DNA from: Bog-1181 sp964565765
Lineage (GTDB): Bacteria; Oederibacteriota; PGYV01; Palsa-1178
Reading direction: 5' to 3'
Length of the DNA stretch: 64,000 nucleotides
NCBI GenBank assembly: GCA_964565765.1
Contig: CAZMGF010000005.1
Span: forward strand, 1-64,000
Shown: positions 40,572 through 48,844 of the stretch, piece after piece
How positions within the stretch are numbered: position 1 is the stretch's first letter
Layout of the letters: every line of letters starts with the position of its first letter
Program-made: the position numbers and the translations under genes
Notes under the pieces: generated by a model
What the model was told of the DNA's origin: nothing
The model's database searches: none
Seen by the model: only the letters and a program-made list of their open reading frames with translations

Positions 40572-42695
40572 TTATACTGATGATGTGGTTGAATTTGACG
40601 GCGTTCCGGTGTTGTTTATCAGGGTGTTTAGCATCGCGTCGATTGTATTCTCAAGCCTGACAGACGCGTCGTAATTCATCTGGTATGTTGCCGCCAGCGC
40701 GTTCTGGTTGTCAACATTGACCTGTGTAACCTGCTGTTGCATTGTCTGGAGCTGGGTAAGTGATGCCTGATACTGTGAAAGCATGTTTGAAGCTGTTGTG
40801 TTATCCCCGGAAAGTTTGTCCATTGTTGACTGATAAATATCATTAAAAGTCACATTCCCGACAAGATTAAGCGCCTGCGTGAGATTTCCCTGCTTATCGC
40901 TTATCTGAAAAGATGTAACGACATTCGTGCTTACGATGCCGTTTTCAAAATCCGCCAGTTCAATCTTTGAATTATCCGAGAATACCGCCTGCGCCCCTGT
41001 TTTATATCCAGTGCCAAGAAAAGCCAGGCCTATGACAGTTGACGCGGTAAGGGATGTTGGTGCTCCGTTGGTCCAGGTGGTGTCTGTTTCCACTCCGTTC
41101 GTAATAACCGAAGATAACCCGGCGGTGGACGGTATTGTGTCAAAATAATACTGGTCGGCGCTCATCTGATCATTCATAAAAGTAACCGGAGCCAGTGTAT
41201 TCGGGTAAGTTACCTCAGCCGCCGACCACTGCGCTTCCTTAAGCCCCCATTTTGAAAGCATTGCCCCGGAATCGGTTATTGTGAGCCCCTGGGTGCTGTA
41301 TAACCATAGCTGTTTCGTATTATTGTTAAATACAGCCGATATTGCGTTGCCGCCGGCAGCGTTAATTGCGTTTACGAGCCACGCCACCGTATTTGCGGTT
41401 GTGTAACTTATATTTATTCCATTAATTGTGATTGTGCCTGAAGTGGGCAGAGTCTGATTGTTTGTCAGGCCTATGCCGTTGGTGGTATAGGTAAAAGTTG
41501 AAACAAGCTTATTGCCGAGGTTGCCTATAATTGTCGCAATATCATTGTTTACGTTATTTGGAGCGGCAAAACCCGATGAATAGGCAATGTTACTTGCCAC
41601 CAGTTTTGACGGATCAATTCCCATGTTCATCGCGTCCGTTCCCGTGAAAAACTGGGTTGCCGCGCCGGCGTTTCCGGCTGATTCAATCTGATTTACAACC
41701 GTTATCAGGCTGTTTGCCGTCTCATCCAGTTTGTTAAGATAATACGGGACCACAGTGTCCCTTGAATTAAGTATACCGGCAATCTCTCCGCCTGTTATGG
41801 CGCTTGTAGGAACCAGAATCCCCCTTGATCCGGCCCCTCCTGTCTGAATGCCCAGCAGAGGCTGGCTCGGGTCCTGAATGTTTACCAGTAATTTTGGCGG
41901 GTTCGGCTCGGTAACAGGAACAACGGTAGTCAGCAGATTACAGCTCGTGGCTCCGCTTACCAGCGGTGTTCCGCCTAAAATCAGGGTTACTGTGCCGTCC
42001 GCGCTGGTCTGCGTGGTAAAATTAACGAGCTCGGAAAGGCTGGTCATAGCCGCATTGCGCTGGTCAAGAAGGTCGTTCGGGGTCTGCCCCATTCCGTATT
42101 CCTGTTTTATTTCCTGATTAAGGGAATAAATATTGCTTATATAACCGTTGGCCTTGTTGATATCATCAGTCAGATCGGTCGTTAAGTCAGACCTCATGTC
42201 ATTTAAGCTGGTTGCTTTCGCGTTAAATGACTGAACCATTGTTGATGCGTCCGCGTAAATTGTGTTCTGCGCGCTTAATATACCCGCAGCGGACCCTGAA
42301 GCCGCCTGCGTGGCGAGGTTCTGCCAGTCTGTAAAAAACTGGTTCATCTGGGCCTGCAGTCCGCTTGTCACTCCGTCTATCTCGGGAAATATCGCCGCGA
42401 GATTCTGGTATGTCCTGTTAAGAATGGATTCGTTTCCGACGTTTCCTTCCATTTCCATAATCTGACTGTCAAGGTATGTATCCCTGATCCTTTCTATGCC
42501 TGCCAGAGTTGACCCGGTTCCTATCTGCCCGCCCGGCGTCAGATTAAGCGGCGTGGATGCCGTTATATCGGCTAGCTGCTGGGAATAATTAGGATCCGAC
42601 GCGTTGGCGATATTATGCGCCGTAGTATCGATCGCGTATGAATATACCTGCATGGCTTTCATTGCCGTATTAAGCCCCATCATTAAATTCAACAT
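40572..42695 (-). CDS. flgK: Flagellar hook-associated protein 1
   Basis: First hook-filament junction protein. The N-terminal rod/hook motif AHNIANASDPNYSQQ near residue 30 and the C-terminal heptad region (NMLSQYQASLTQLQTMQQQV onward) identify FlgK; the central 400 residues are variable and beta-rich. At 707 residues it is longer than the enterobacterial protein (about 550). Threonine- and asparagine-rich, few cysteines. It is last in the flgM-flgN-flgK unit and ends at a terminator. flgL is not seen. Confidence 0.92.
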   Translation of the reverse strand: MLNLMMGLNTAMKAMQVYSYAIDTTAHNIANASDPNYSQQLADITASTPLNLTPGGQIGTGSTLAGIERIRDTYLDSQIMEMEGNVGNESILNRTYQNLAAIFPEIDGVTSGLQAQMNQFFTDWQNLATQAASGSAAGILSAQNTIYADASTMVQSFNAKATSLNDMRSDLTTDLTDDINKANGYISNIYSLNQEIKQEYGMGQTPNDLLDQRNAAMTSLSELVNFTTQTSADGTVTLILGGTPLVSGATSCNLLTTVVPVTEPNPPKLLVNIQDPSQPLLGIQTGGAGSRGILVPTSAITGGEIAGILNSRDTVVPYYLNKLDETANSLITVVNQIESAGNAGAATQFFTGTDAMNMGIDPSKLVASNIAYSSGFAAPNNVNNDIATIIGNLGNKLVSTFTYTTNGIGLTNNQTLPTSGTITINGINISYTTANTVAWLVNAINAAGGNAISAVFNNNTKQLWLYSTQGLTITDSGAMLSKWGLKEAQWSAAEVTYPNTLAPVTFMNDQMSADQYYFDTIPSTAGLSSVITNGVETDTTWTNGAPTSLTASTVIGLAFLGTGYKTGAQAVFSDNSKIELADFENGIVSTNVVTSFQISDKQGNLTQALNLVGNVTFNDIYQSTMDKLSGDNTTASNMLSQYQASLTQLQTMQQQVTQVNVDNQNALAATYQMNYDASVRLENTIDAMLNTLINNTGTPSNSTTSSV

Positions 42696-42718
42696 TTTAT
42701 ATTTCCCCTTTCAAGCTT

Positions 42719-43228
42719 TTATATTTTTAGATCCAGCTTCGCGCCGTCTTTGCCGCCGAATCCCTTTTCACCGCCGGCGGAATATGTTATCTGTTTCGGA
42801 GAAGTAATGCTTTCCATTAATCTTTTCGAAAATCCCGCAAAATTCAGAAAATTTTTTATCATCCTTATGTTTCCCGCGTTTGTTCCGCTTATCTTTTCCA
42901 GAAGCCTTACCAGCGCTTCTACCGCCGCCTCAATTTCCAGGGAATCCTTTCCCTGCTCCGCCAGCAAAACATCCGAGAGCCTTGCTTTTGACGGGTTCCT
43001 GATTTTCAGGCTTTCCGCCATCCGTTCAAGGCACAGGGCCTTTAATTTTTCCCCGCCGGCAATCCCGTCTATCAGCGCCGTCTTTGACTTTATAACATCC
43101 TCAAGGCCGTCACTGGAATTTTTTATCAGTATCTTTTTTTCTTCTTCCATTGCGGCCTTTAACTGTTCAAAGAGCGCGCACTGCTTTTTCACGGCGGTAA
43201 TATAATTTTCTTTTGCTGCTATGTCCAT
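42719..43228 (-). CDS. flgN: FlgN-family flagellar export chaperone
   Basis: A 169-residue, largely helical protein. Position between flgM and flgK, a repeated-heptad N-terminal half and a glycine-rich disordered tail (YSAGGEKGFGGKDGAK) fit FlgN, which escorts FlgK and FlgL to the export apparatus. Sequence similarity in this family is low, so the call leans on context and predicted coil. Confidence 0.78.
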   Translation of the reverse strand: MDIAAKENYITAVKKQCALFEQLKAAMEEEKKILIKNSSDGLEDVIKSKTALIDGIAGGEKLKALCLERMAESLKIRNPSKARLSDVLLAEQGKDSLEIEAAVEALVRLLEKISGTNAGNIRMIKNFLNFAGFSKRLMESITSPKQITYSAGGEKGFGGKDGAKLDLKI

Positions 43229-43240
43229 TAATTACCCCGT

Positions 43241-43552
43241 TTATTTGGTTTCGTCCTGAAAAAGCATTTTCTGTGACAAAAGCTGCGGAGGTATGTTGCC
43301 GGTTTTTTCGACCTTTTCAGCCTGCGCTTTCTGTACAAGCTCCTGCCTTACCTCGGGCAGTTCATTTAATACTTTTACCGCTTTGTTGACCGCTTTTGCC
43401 TGCCTGGATATCTCTATCCTGTCCGCTGGAATTGCCGCTGCCGCCGCCGTCTTTGGCTCCGGTTTCGTGCTGATATTTTTTGCCGGAACAATTTCAGCTA
43501 TAGTCTGCGGAACGTGCGGTTTGATGTTGTTCGTGTTGTTGATTGCCGCCAT
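43241..43552 (-). CDS. flgM: Negative regulator of flagellin synthesis (anti-sigma-28)
   Basis: A 103-residue FlgM. The C-terminal half carries the sigma-28-binding helices, beginning ADRIEISRQAKAVNKAVKVL, which matches the family's DxVxLSxxA pattern. The N-terminal half is low complexity, as expected for the exported, disordered part. A GGAGG site precedes it. A sigma-28-type promoter 43 bp upstream would give feedback control. The extra tail after about residue 75 (VEKTGNIPPQLL) is longer than usual. Confidence 0.86.
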   Translation of the reverse strand: MAAINNTNNIKPHVPQTIAEIVPAKNISTKPEPKTAAAAAIPADRIEISRQAKAVNKAVKVLNELPEVRQELVQKAQAEKVEKTGNIPPQLLSQKMLFQDETK

Positions 43553-43594
43553 TTTAATTGCCTCCTTTCGTTATTATTTGTCCTTACATAACAT

Positions 43595-43621
43595 ATATCG
43601 TATATAAAGGTTAAAACTTTA
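43595..43621 (-). promoter_or_regulatory. Sigma-28 (FliA-type) promoter of flgM-flgN-flgK
   Basis: Minus strand: TAAAGTTT (43614-43621), exactly 11 bases, TACGATAT (43595-43602). The known consensus is TAAAGTTT-N11-GCCGATAA: the -35 half is a perfect match and the -10 half keeps CGATA. It lies about 43 bp before flgM, the expected place. Confidence 0.75.
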
Positions 43622-43659
43622 GCGGTTTTTTGAAAAATTCAGGCTTCCCCGGAATGGCT

Positions 43660-43926
43660 TTATTTATAAGGCTTTTTCTGTCTGGATGGCTTTGATTCCT
43701 CGGCCCTTATCGTAAGGCTCCCGCTGTTTATCAGTTTGAAAATCATCTGTTTGGCCACTCCGGTATGCTCATTAACATCAAGTACCGTGGCAAGCGGATT
43801 ATGCAGGAGATATTCGGTAACTTTTTTCAGCTCCCTGTTCTCTTCAAGGGCGCATTCCTGGCACGTTGTCTGCCCTTTTAATGAATTAAAAATGTTCCCG
43901 CACCGCGCGCAGTTGACAAGCGACAT
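43660..43926 (-). CDS. YvyF-like flagellar operon protein (zinc ribbon plus HTH)
   Basis: An 88-residue protein with a four-cysteine knuckle (CARCGNIF...CQEC) and a helix-turn-helix-like second half (VLDVNEHTGVAKQMIFKLINSGSL). This is the TIGR03826/YvyF pattern; in Bacillus yvyF also sits directly before flgM. The family may regulate flagellar gene expression. It is separated from flgM by the sigma-28 promoter. Confidence 0.85.
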   Translation of the reverse strand: MSLVNCARCGNIFNSLKGQTTCQECALEENRELKKVTEYLLHNPLATVLDVNEHTGVAKQMIFKLINSGSLTIRAEESKPSRQKKPYK

Positions 43927-43973
43927 TTTATCTCCACTAATTTTTTTATGGTAAGAATTTAAAAGAGGAATAA

Positions 43974-44411
43974 CTATATTATGATATCTGTTTTCTTTAG
44001 TTTCATGGGCTGCTGGGGCGCATTAAGCGGCTGGAGCTTAACGGGCTCCTTTGTTGCGTAAATGGAGGAGAGCTGTTTGTAAACCATGGCGGCAATGCCT
44101 ATTCCGCCGGCTTTTGAAAGGTTCTTTGAAACTTCATCATCGTGCATGTCATAAAAAATGTCCTTGGCGGAACTATTGCCGGTTAACTGGTCGTCCGGAA
44201 CGGTTTTGCGCATCTGTTTTAACATATAGCCGAGAAATATGGATTCAAATTCCTGCGATACTTTTTTTATCTGCGCAAGGTAGGCAGCGTCCTTTACCCC
44301 GCCGCTTTTTTCCGACTTCATCGCCTGGGCCTGCATTTCCTGCAATTTGTTGGTCATGCCAAGCATATCCGTCCTGGCAATGGCTTCTGTTCCGCCTGTA
44401 AAATCAGCCAT
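43974..44411 (-). CDS. flgJ: Rod-binding protein, FlgJ N-terminal domain only
   Basis: A 145-residue protein with the rod-capping FlgJ domain: FESIFLGYMLKQMRKTVPDD followed by FYDMHDDEVSKNLSKAGGIGIA. The C-terminal muramidase domain of gammaproteobacterial FlgJ is absent, as in many phyla, so another enzyme must open the peptidoglycan. It starts 9 bp after flgI. Confidence 0.88.
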   Translation of the reverse strand: MADFTGGTEAIARTDMLGMTNKLQEMQAQAMKSEKSGGVKDAAYLAQIKKVSQEFESIFLGYMLKQMRKTVPDDQLTGNSSAKDIFYDMHDDEVSKNLSKAGGIGIAAMVYKQLSSIYATKEPVKLQPLNAPQQPMKLKKTDIII

Positions 44412-44420
44412 TTATTATCC

Positions 44421-45542
44421 TCACATTATCTCAAGGTCGGCATGAATCGCGTTGGCCGCCTTTAAAGCCTGTATTATGCTTATGATATCCTTGGGGGACG
44501 CTCCCAGTACATTCAACGCGTTCACAAGATCCTGAACATTTGCCCCTTCAGGCATTGTAACGAGCTGGTTCCCTCCGCCTTCCACTTTGATGCTTGAATC
44601 CTCATACTCCATGGCTGACGCGCCAGGAACAAAGGGATTTGGCTGGGAGAGCTGTTTGGAAACAGCGATGTTGACATTGTAATTGCCGTGCGCGACCGCC
44701 ACATTGTCAATTGTCACATCGCCTCCCATAACAACCGTACCCGTCCTTTCGTTGACAACTATCTTGTTTGATTTTTCCTCTATTTCAACATAAAGCCCCT
44801 CGACCGCGGCCGCGAATGATACCACATCGTTCTGAAAATCGAAGGGAACATGTATCTTGACAGTTGCAGCATCGTCCGCCGCGGCTATTTTCCCCCAGAA
44901 CTGGGAATTTATGGCATACATTACCCTGTCTGCCGAAGTAAAATCAGGGATATCAAGTATGAGGAACATATTATTTCTGTCGTCCATAATTGTGACTGGC
45001 ACTTCCTTCTCAACAAGGCCTCCGTTAGGAACCCTTCCGGTGGTCGCCCTTTTATTCATAGCCACAATGGAACTCATAGCGGAGCCGCTGTCGCCTGTGG
45101 AAACCGGACCCTGCGCCACGGCATAAACATTATCATCAAGGCCCTTCATTGTAGTCTGCAGCAGCACGCCGCCGTCAAGGCTCTGAGCGTCGCCCATTGA
45201 AGATACAACAACATCAAGCTTGGACCCTTTTTTGGCGAAAGCCTCGAGATTTGCGGTAACCATGACAGCCGCAACGTTCCTTGTTGTCATCTGTGACGCC
45301 GCGTCGGCAACACCGTATCTCTTAAGCATGTTCACAATTGCCTGGCTTGTAAAAACCGATGTGGTCCTGTCCCCGGTCCCTTTTAAACCCACAACAAGGC
45401 CGAAGCCGGTAATCTGGTTGTCGCGTACGCCCTTAAACCTGGCGACATTCCTTATCATTTTCTCGGCGCCAAAAACCCCCGCCGCGCATATTAACAGCGC
45501 AAGCGCCGCCGCGATCATTATCCTTAATTTCTTTTTTATCAT
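44421..45542 (-). CDS. flgI: Flagellar P-ring protein
   Basis: Forms the periplasmic ring around the rod. A signal peptide (about 1-25, ending GVFGA) is followed by the conserved RFKGVRDNQITGFGLVVGLKGTGD region, split here for clarity into ITGFGLVVGL and KGTGD, and LEIM-type C-terminus. The ATG at 45542 is chosen because it follows an AAGGTGG site, gives a proper signal peptide and lies after the flgH stop; an open frame to 45638 would overlap flgH. Length 373 is normal. Confidence 0.94.
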   Translation of the reverse strand: MIKKKLRIMIAAALALLICAAGVFGAEKMIRNVARFKGVRDNQITGFGLVVGLKGTGDRTTSVFTSQAIVNMLKRYGVADAASQMTTRNVAAVMVTANLEAFAKKGSKLDVVVSSMGDAQSLDGGVLLQTTMKGLDDNVYAVAQGPVSTGDSGSAMSSIVAMNKRATTGRVPNGGLVEKEVPVTIMDDRNNMFLILDIPDFTSADRVMYAINSQFWGKIAAADDAATVKIHVPFDFQNDVVSFAAAVEGLYVEIEEKSNKIVVNERTGTVVMGGDVTIDNVAVAHGNYNVNIAVSKQLSQPNPFVPGASAMEYEDSSIKVEGGGNQLVTMPEGANVQDLVNALNVLGASPKDIISIIQALKAANAIHADLEIM

Positions 45543-45558
45543 CTTTGACCCCACCTTT

Positions 45559-46176
45559 TTAGAATATTCCAAGCCAGTCAAGAATCCTTGTAAAAATTCC
45601 CGGAGAAACTTTTTCGCCGATGGGCCCGGTACCCTCATACTGTATTATAGCGTCAGCCACATTAGTGGATGGTATGGTATTATCGGCCGCTATATCCTCC
45701 GGCCTGATAACACCGGAAATAATAAGATTTTCATTTTCGTCATTGATCTTGACCACTTTTGTCCCTTTTATCATCAAATTGCCGTTTGAGAGGACCTTTT
45801 CAACCCTTGCGGAAAGCTTTGCCGAAAGGCTGCCGGAACGTTCAGATTGCCCGTTTCCGCTCTGGTTTTCCTGCCCGCCCGCGCCCCAAGAAGGGACCGT
45901 CATTGATGTTCCGTTGCCCCATGAAGTGCTGGTTCCCATGCCGCCCTGAAGCGACTGCTGCTTCTGCGTCGTGAGCGAAGCGCTCTGCGAACCAGTTGTG
46001 GATTCTACTATTATAATGGTAACAATATCCCCGACTTTAACCGCCTTGTGATCGGTATAAATGGAGCCTATATCCTCCTCGTTCTTTACAACTTCATCAG
46101 CCAGCAGGAAACCGGCGTATAAAAGAACAAGGAATACCGCGGTAAAAGCCGCAACAAACCTTTTTTTTGCCTTCAT
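45559..46176 (-). CDS. flgH: Flagellar L-ring protein
   Basis: Outer-membrane ring around the rod; 205 residues. GSIYTDHKAVKVGDIVTIII and the C-terminal VLSNGNLMIKGTKVVKIN, ISGVIRPEDI and YEGTGPIGE segments are diagnostic. The N-terminus is a signal peptide ending LLADE without a lipobox, and the protein has no cysteine at all, so unlike enterobacterial FlgH it cannot be lipidated. It sits between flgA and flgI. Confidence 0.93.
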   Translation of the reverse strand: MKAKKRFVAAFTAVFLVLLYAGFLLADEVVKNEEDIGSIYTDHKAVKVGDIVTIIIVESTTGSQSASLTTQKQQSLQGGMGTSTSWGNGTSMTVPSWGAGGQENQSGNGQSERSGSLSAKLSARVEKVLSNGNLMIKGTKVVKINDENENLIISGVIRPEDIAADNTIPSTNVADAIIQYEGTGPIGEKVSPGIFTRILDWLGIF

Positions 46177-46199
46177 TTTGTTCTCCTTAAATATGTCGT

Positions 46200-47150
46200 T
46201 TATTTTTCTATCACAACTTTTCCGGAATCATCGACCTTTCCGGAAACGGTTTTTCCGCTGTTAAGCCTTACCTTTACCGTATCGCCTTCCCTGCCGTCGC
46301 CCAGAGCCGTACCCTCCGACTGGACATTTACCGCCTTTATTTTTACTATAACGTCAACGGTGGCGCCTCTTTTAAAGGCCGGTGCGCTGTCAAACATATC
46401 CGACGTAAGCATTGCGCCTTTCATTATGGCCCTTGAAGTAACCCTTTTAAAAAGAACTGACGGATCCGTTATTACCGTATCCGGCAGATATGTTATGTCC
46501 TTAACTTCCATTGTTATCCCCTCCGGATAAACCGGGGATTGCCTCTGAAAATCCACCGCCGCCACTGCGCACGGCGCCATTACCCGTATGACCGCCGATA
46601 CCGGTTCGGTCTTGTAAAGAACATTGTCAACATATATTTCAACCGCAACAGAAATAATTCCTTTATATGATAGCTGCTGGCCCTGCTTAACCCGGATATC
46701 AACCTGTCCGGCGGGCACTGAAACAGTTCCCTTAGCATGCCTGATTTTTATATCAAACGTCCCTGCCTGCCATGGAATGTTCGAATTAAGGAAATCCATG
46801 GCCGTCTTTTCAATATCCTCCCGGGCAACGGAAGTTTTTGATGTATAAACCGACACAATTTCAGCGCCTTCAACCGGCATATATTTAAAATATTTATGCA
46901 CCCTGGCTTCGATAAATTCTTTTTGAATGGAAGTTTTAAAGCCCGGCACCGCCGACTTTCTTATATATATTTCCTTTAACTTTTCAACATCCTGGCCGGT
47001 GGCGCCCCTGAAATCCGCTATGTCCCCGAGGTATATTTTGTCGCTGGAAACATAAATATCGCCCTGCTTAATTACCACGGCGGCTGTGTCGGCCGCCCTC
47101 AGGCAAAACGCGGCCATTACATTTAAAAGAACAAATATTTTAAATTTCAT
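46200..47150 (-). CDS. flgA: Flagella basal body P-ring formation protein FlgA
   Basis: Periplasmic chaperone for FlgI assembly. Signal peptide about 1-19, a variable N-terminal part, and a C-terminal SAF domain (about 185-315) with AIMKGAMLTSDMFD and the ending RLNSGKTVSGKVDDSGKVVI. At 316 residues it is on the long side because of an extended N-terminal domain. Follows flgG by 17 bp and precedes flgH. Confidence 0.9.
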   Translation of the reverse strand: MKFKIFVLLNVMAAFCLRAADTAAVVIKQGDIYVSSDKIYLGDIADFRGATGQDVEKLKEIYIRKSAVPGFKTSIQKEFIEARVHKYFKYMPVEGAEIVSVYTSKTSVAREDIEKTAMDFLNSNIPWQAGTFDIKIRHAKGTVSVPAGQVDIRVKQGQQLSYKGIISVAVEIYVDNVLYKTEPVSAVIRVMAPCAVAAVDFQRQSPVYPEGITMEVKDITYLPDTVITDPSVLFKRVTSRAIMKGAMLTSDMFDSAPAFKRGATVDVIVKIKAVNVQSEGTALGDGREGDTVKVRLNSGKTVSGKVDDSGKVVIEK

Positions 47151-47167
47151 TTATTCTGGTTTGTTGT

Positions 47168-47959
47168 TTATGACGACTTTAAATTATTGGCGTCCTGAAG
47201 CATCTGGTCGGAAGTCGTAATCGCCTTCGCGTTCATTTCATAAGCGCGCTGCGAAGTTATCATGTTTACCATTTCCTCAACTACCTGGACGTTCGAGGAT
47301 TCCAGCTGCCCCTGCGCGAGCGTGCCGTAATTTCCCACTCCCGGAACTCCATCCACGGCCTCGCCGGATGCTTCGGTCGCCTGGAAAAGGTTTCCGCCCA
47401 GGGATTGGAGCCCCGCCGGATTTACAAAATTCGACAGTTTAATTGTCCCTATCACCTGTGAAGTTGTGTTGGCCGGAGTTGTTATTACAACGTCGCCGTT
47501 CTCCCTTATCACAACACTGGAAGCGTCGGATGGAATAGTAACCGGCGGTTGAAGCGCGTAGCCGCTTGAAGTCAGGATGTTGCCCTGGGCGTCAAGTTTG
47601 AACGACCCGTCCCTTGAGTAATTTACATCCCCGTTCGGATTCTGTATGGCAAAAAATCCTTCGCCCTGAATGGCCACATCAAGAGTGTTGTTGGTTGTGA
47701 CAAGCGCTCCCTGAATGAAAGATTTCTGGGTTGAAGAAAGCATGGTTCCATGCCCTATTTCTATAGGGGTCGGGAACTGCGTGCCCATGCTGTTGGTCAT
47801 GCCCGCCGGGCGTATCGTCTGGTATAAAAGATCCTGGAACTCAACCCTGTTCTTCTTAAAACCAGTGGTGCTGACGTTTGCCAGGTTGTTTGAGATTGTG
47901 TCAATACTCTGCTGCTGGGCAGCCATTCCTGTTGCCGCCGTCCAAAGTGACCTTAACAT
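47168..47959 (-). CDS. flgG: Flagellar basal-body distal rod protein FlgG
   Basis: Distal rod subunit of 263 residues. It opens MLRSLWTAATGMAAQQ with the rod motif SNNLANVSTTGFKK and closes with the conserved VNMITSQRAYEMNAKAI and SDQMLQDANNL. These N- and C-terminal signatures and length separate it from hook protein. It lies 39 bp after flgF. Confidence 0.95.
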   Translation of the reverse strand: MLRSLWTAATGMAAQQQSIDTISNNLANVSTTGFKKNRVEFQDLLYQTIRPAGMTNSMGTQFPTPIEIGHGTMLSSTQKSFIQGALVTTNNTLDVAIQGEGFFAIQNPNGDVNYSRDGSFKLDAQGNILTSSGYALQPPVTIPSDASSVVIRENGDVVITTPANTTSQVIGTIKLSNFVNPAGLQSLGGNLFQATEASGEAVDGVPGVGNYGTLAQGQLESSNVQVVEEMVNMITSQRAYEMNAKAITTSDQMLQDANNLKSS

Positions 47960-47998
47960 TTTTAAGCCTCCTTAAAATTTCTTTATTTAGCCGCCGTA

Positions 47999-48820
47999 TC
48001 AGATGGTCAGATTTGTAGTTACAGAACCTATGCTGTTGGCCGCTTTGTCAAGCGTTGAATCCTGGGCCGTTATCGCTTTTGAAGCGGATTCATAAGCGCG
48101 GTACGATGTTATCATTTCCACCATTTCTTTCACCACATTTACGTTCGACGCCTCGAGATATCCCTGTTTGATCTGCACGTTTTCCACCCTGTCGTCCTCG
48201 GGAAGCGGCGCTCCGTCAAGCTTGTAAAAAAGGGAATCGCCCTGCTTGCGCAGATTGTCATCTTTTGTAAAGAGCCCTATGCGCAGCGTGTCGATTTCCT
48301 GGCTCGTCTTGTCGCTGTTATCAAAGACCCTTCCGCTTTCGTCTATGTGCACATTTGTGGAGTTAAGCATTATACGCCCCGCCTGCCCGAGTACCGGATA
48401 ACCGGTCTGATTTACAAGCTGCCCGTCGGCGTCAACCGAAAAATTTCCGTTCCTGGTATACCTTATGCCGTTCGGGGTCATTACCTCGAACATTCCGTTT
48501 CCTTTTATCGCAAGGTCCAGGTTGTTGGACGTCTGGACGTACGCGCCTTCGTCAGTGAGTTCCGGAACAACTCCGTCAACCCTTAGCTGGACGCCCCTTC
48601 CCATCTGCCCTATGGGCGAAATATTATCCACCATGCCGCCGGGAACCACGGATTTATCATCATTTATCCTGTTAAGGAAAACAGTCGGAAAAGGCACATA
48701 CAGGGCCGTGTCTTTCTTAAATCCGGTTGTATTGACATTAGCCAGGTTATTGGCTATAACATCCTGCTGCTGCTCCTGGGCAACCAGTGCCGATGCCGCT
48801 GTGTAAAGGCCGCTTATCAT
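47999..48820 (-). CDS. flgF: Flagellar basal-body rod protein FlgF
   Basis: Proximal-rod-type protein of 273 residues. ANNLANVNTTGFKKD is the N-terminal rod motif and VEMITSYRAYESASKAI the C-terminal one. Being the first of the pair flgF-flgG and differing from FlgG in the central beta domain supports the FlgF call; a second FlgG-like rod protein is the alternative. It follows the PorV-like gene by 24 bp. Confidence 0.85.
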   Translation of the reverse strand: MISGLYTAASALVAQEQQQDVIANNLANVNTTGFKKDTALYVPFPTVFLNRINDDKSVVPGGMVDNISPIGQMGRGVQLRVDGVVPELTDEGAYVQTSNNLDLAIKGNGMFEVMTPNGIRYTRNGNFSVDADGQLVNQTGYPVLGQAGRIMLNSTNVHIDESGRVFDNSDKTSQEIDTLRIGLFTKDDNLRKQGDSLFYKLDGAPLPEDDRVENVQIKQGYLEASNVNVVKEMVEMITSYRAYESASKAITAQDSTLDKAANSIGSVTTNLTI

Positions 48821-48844
48821 ATTATCTGCTCCTTTTAATAAATT

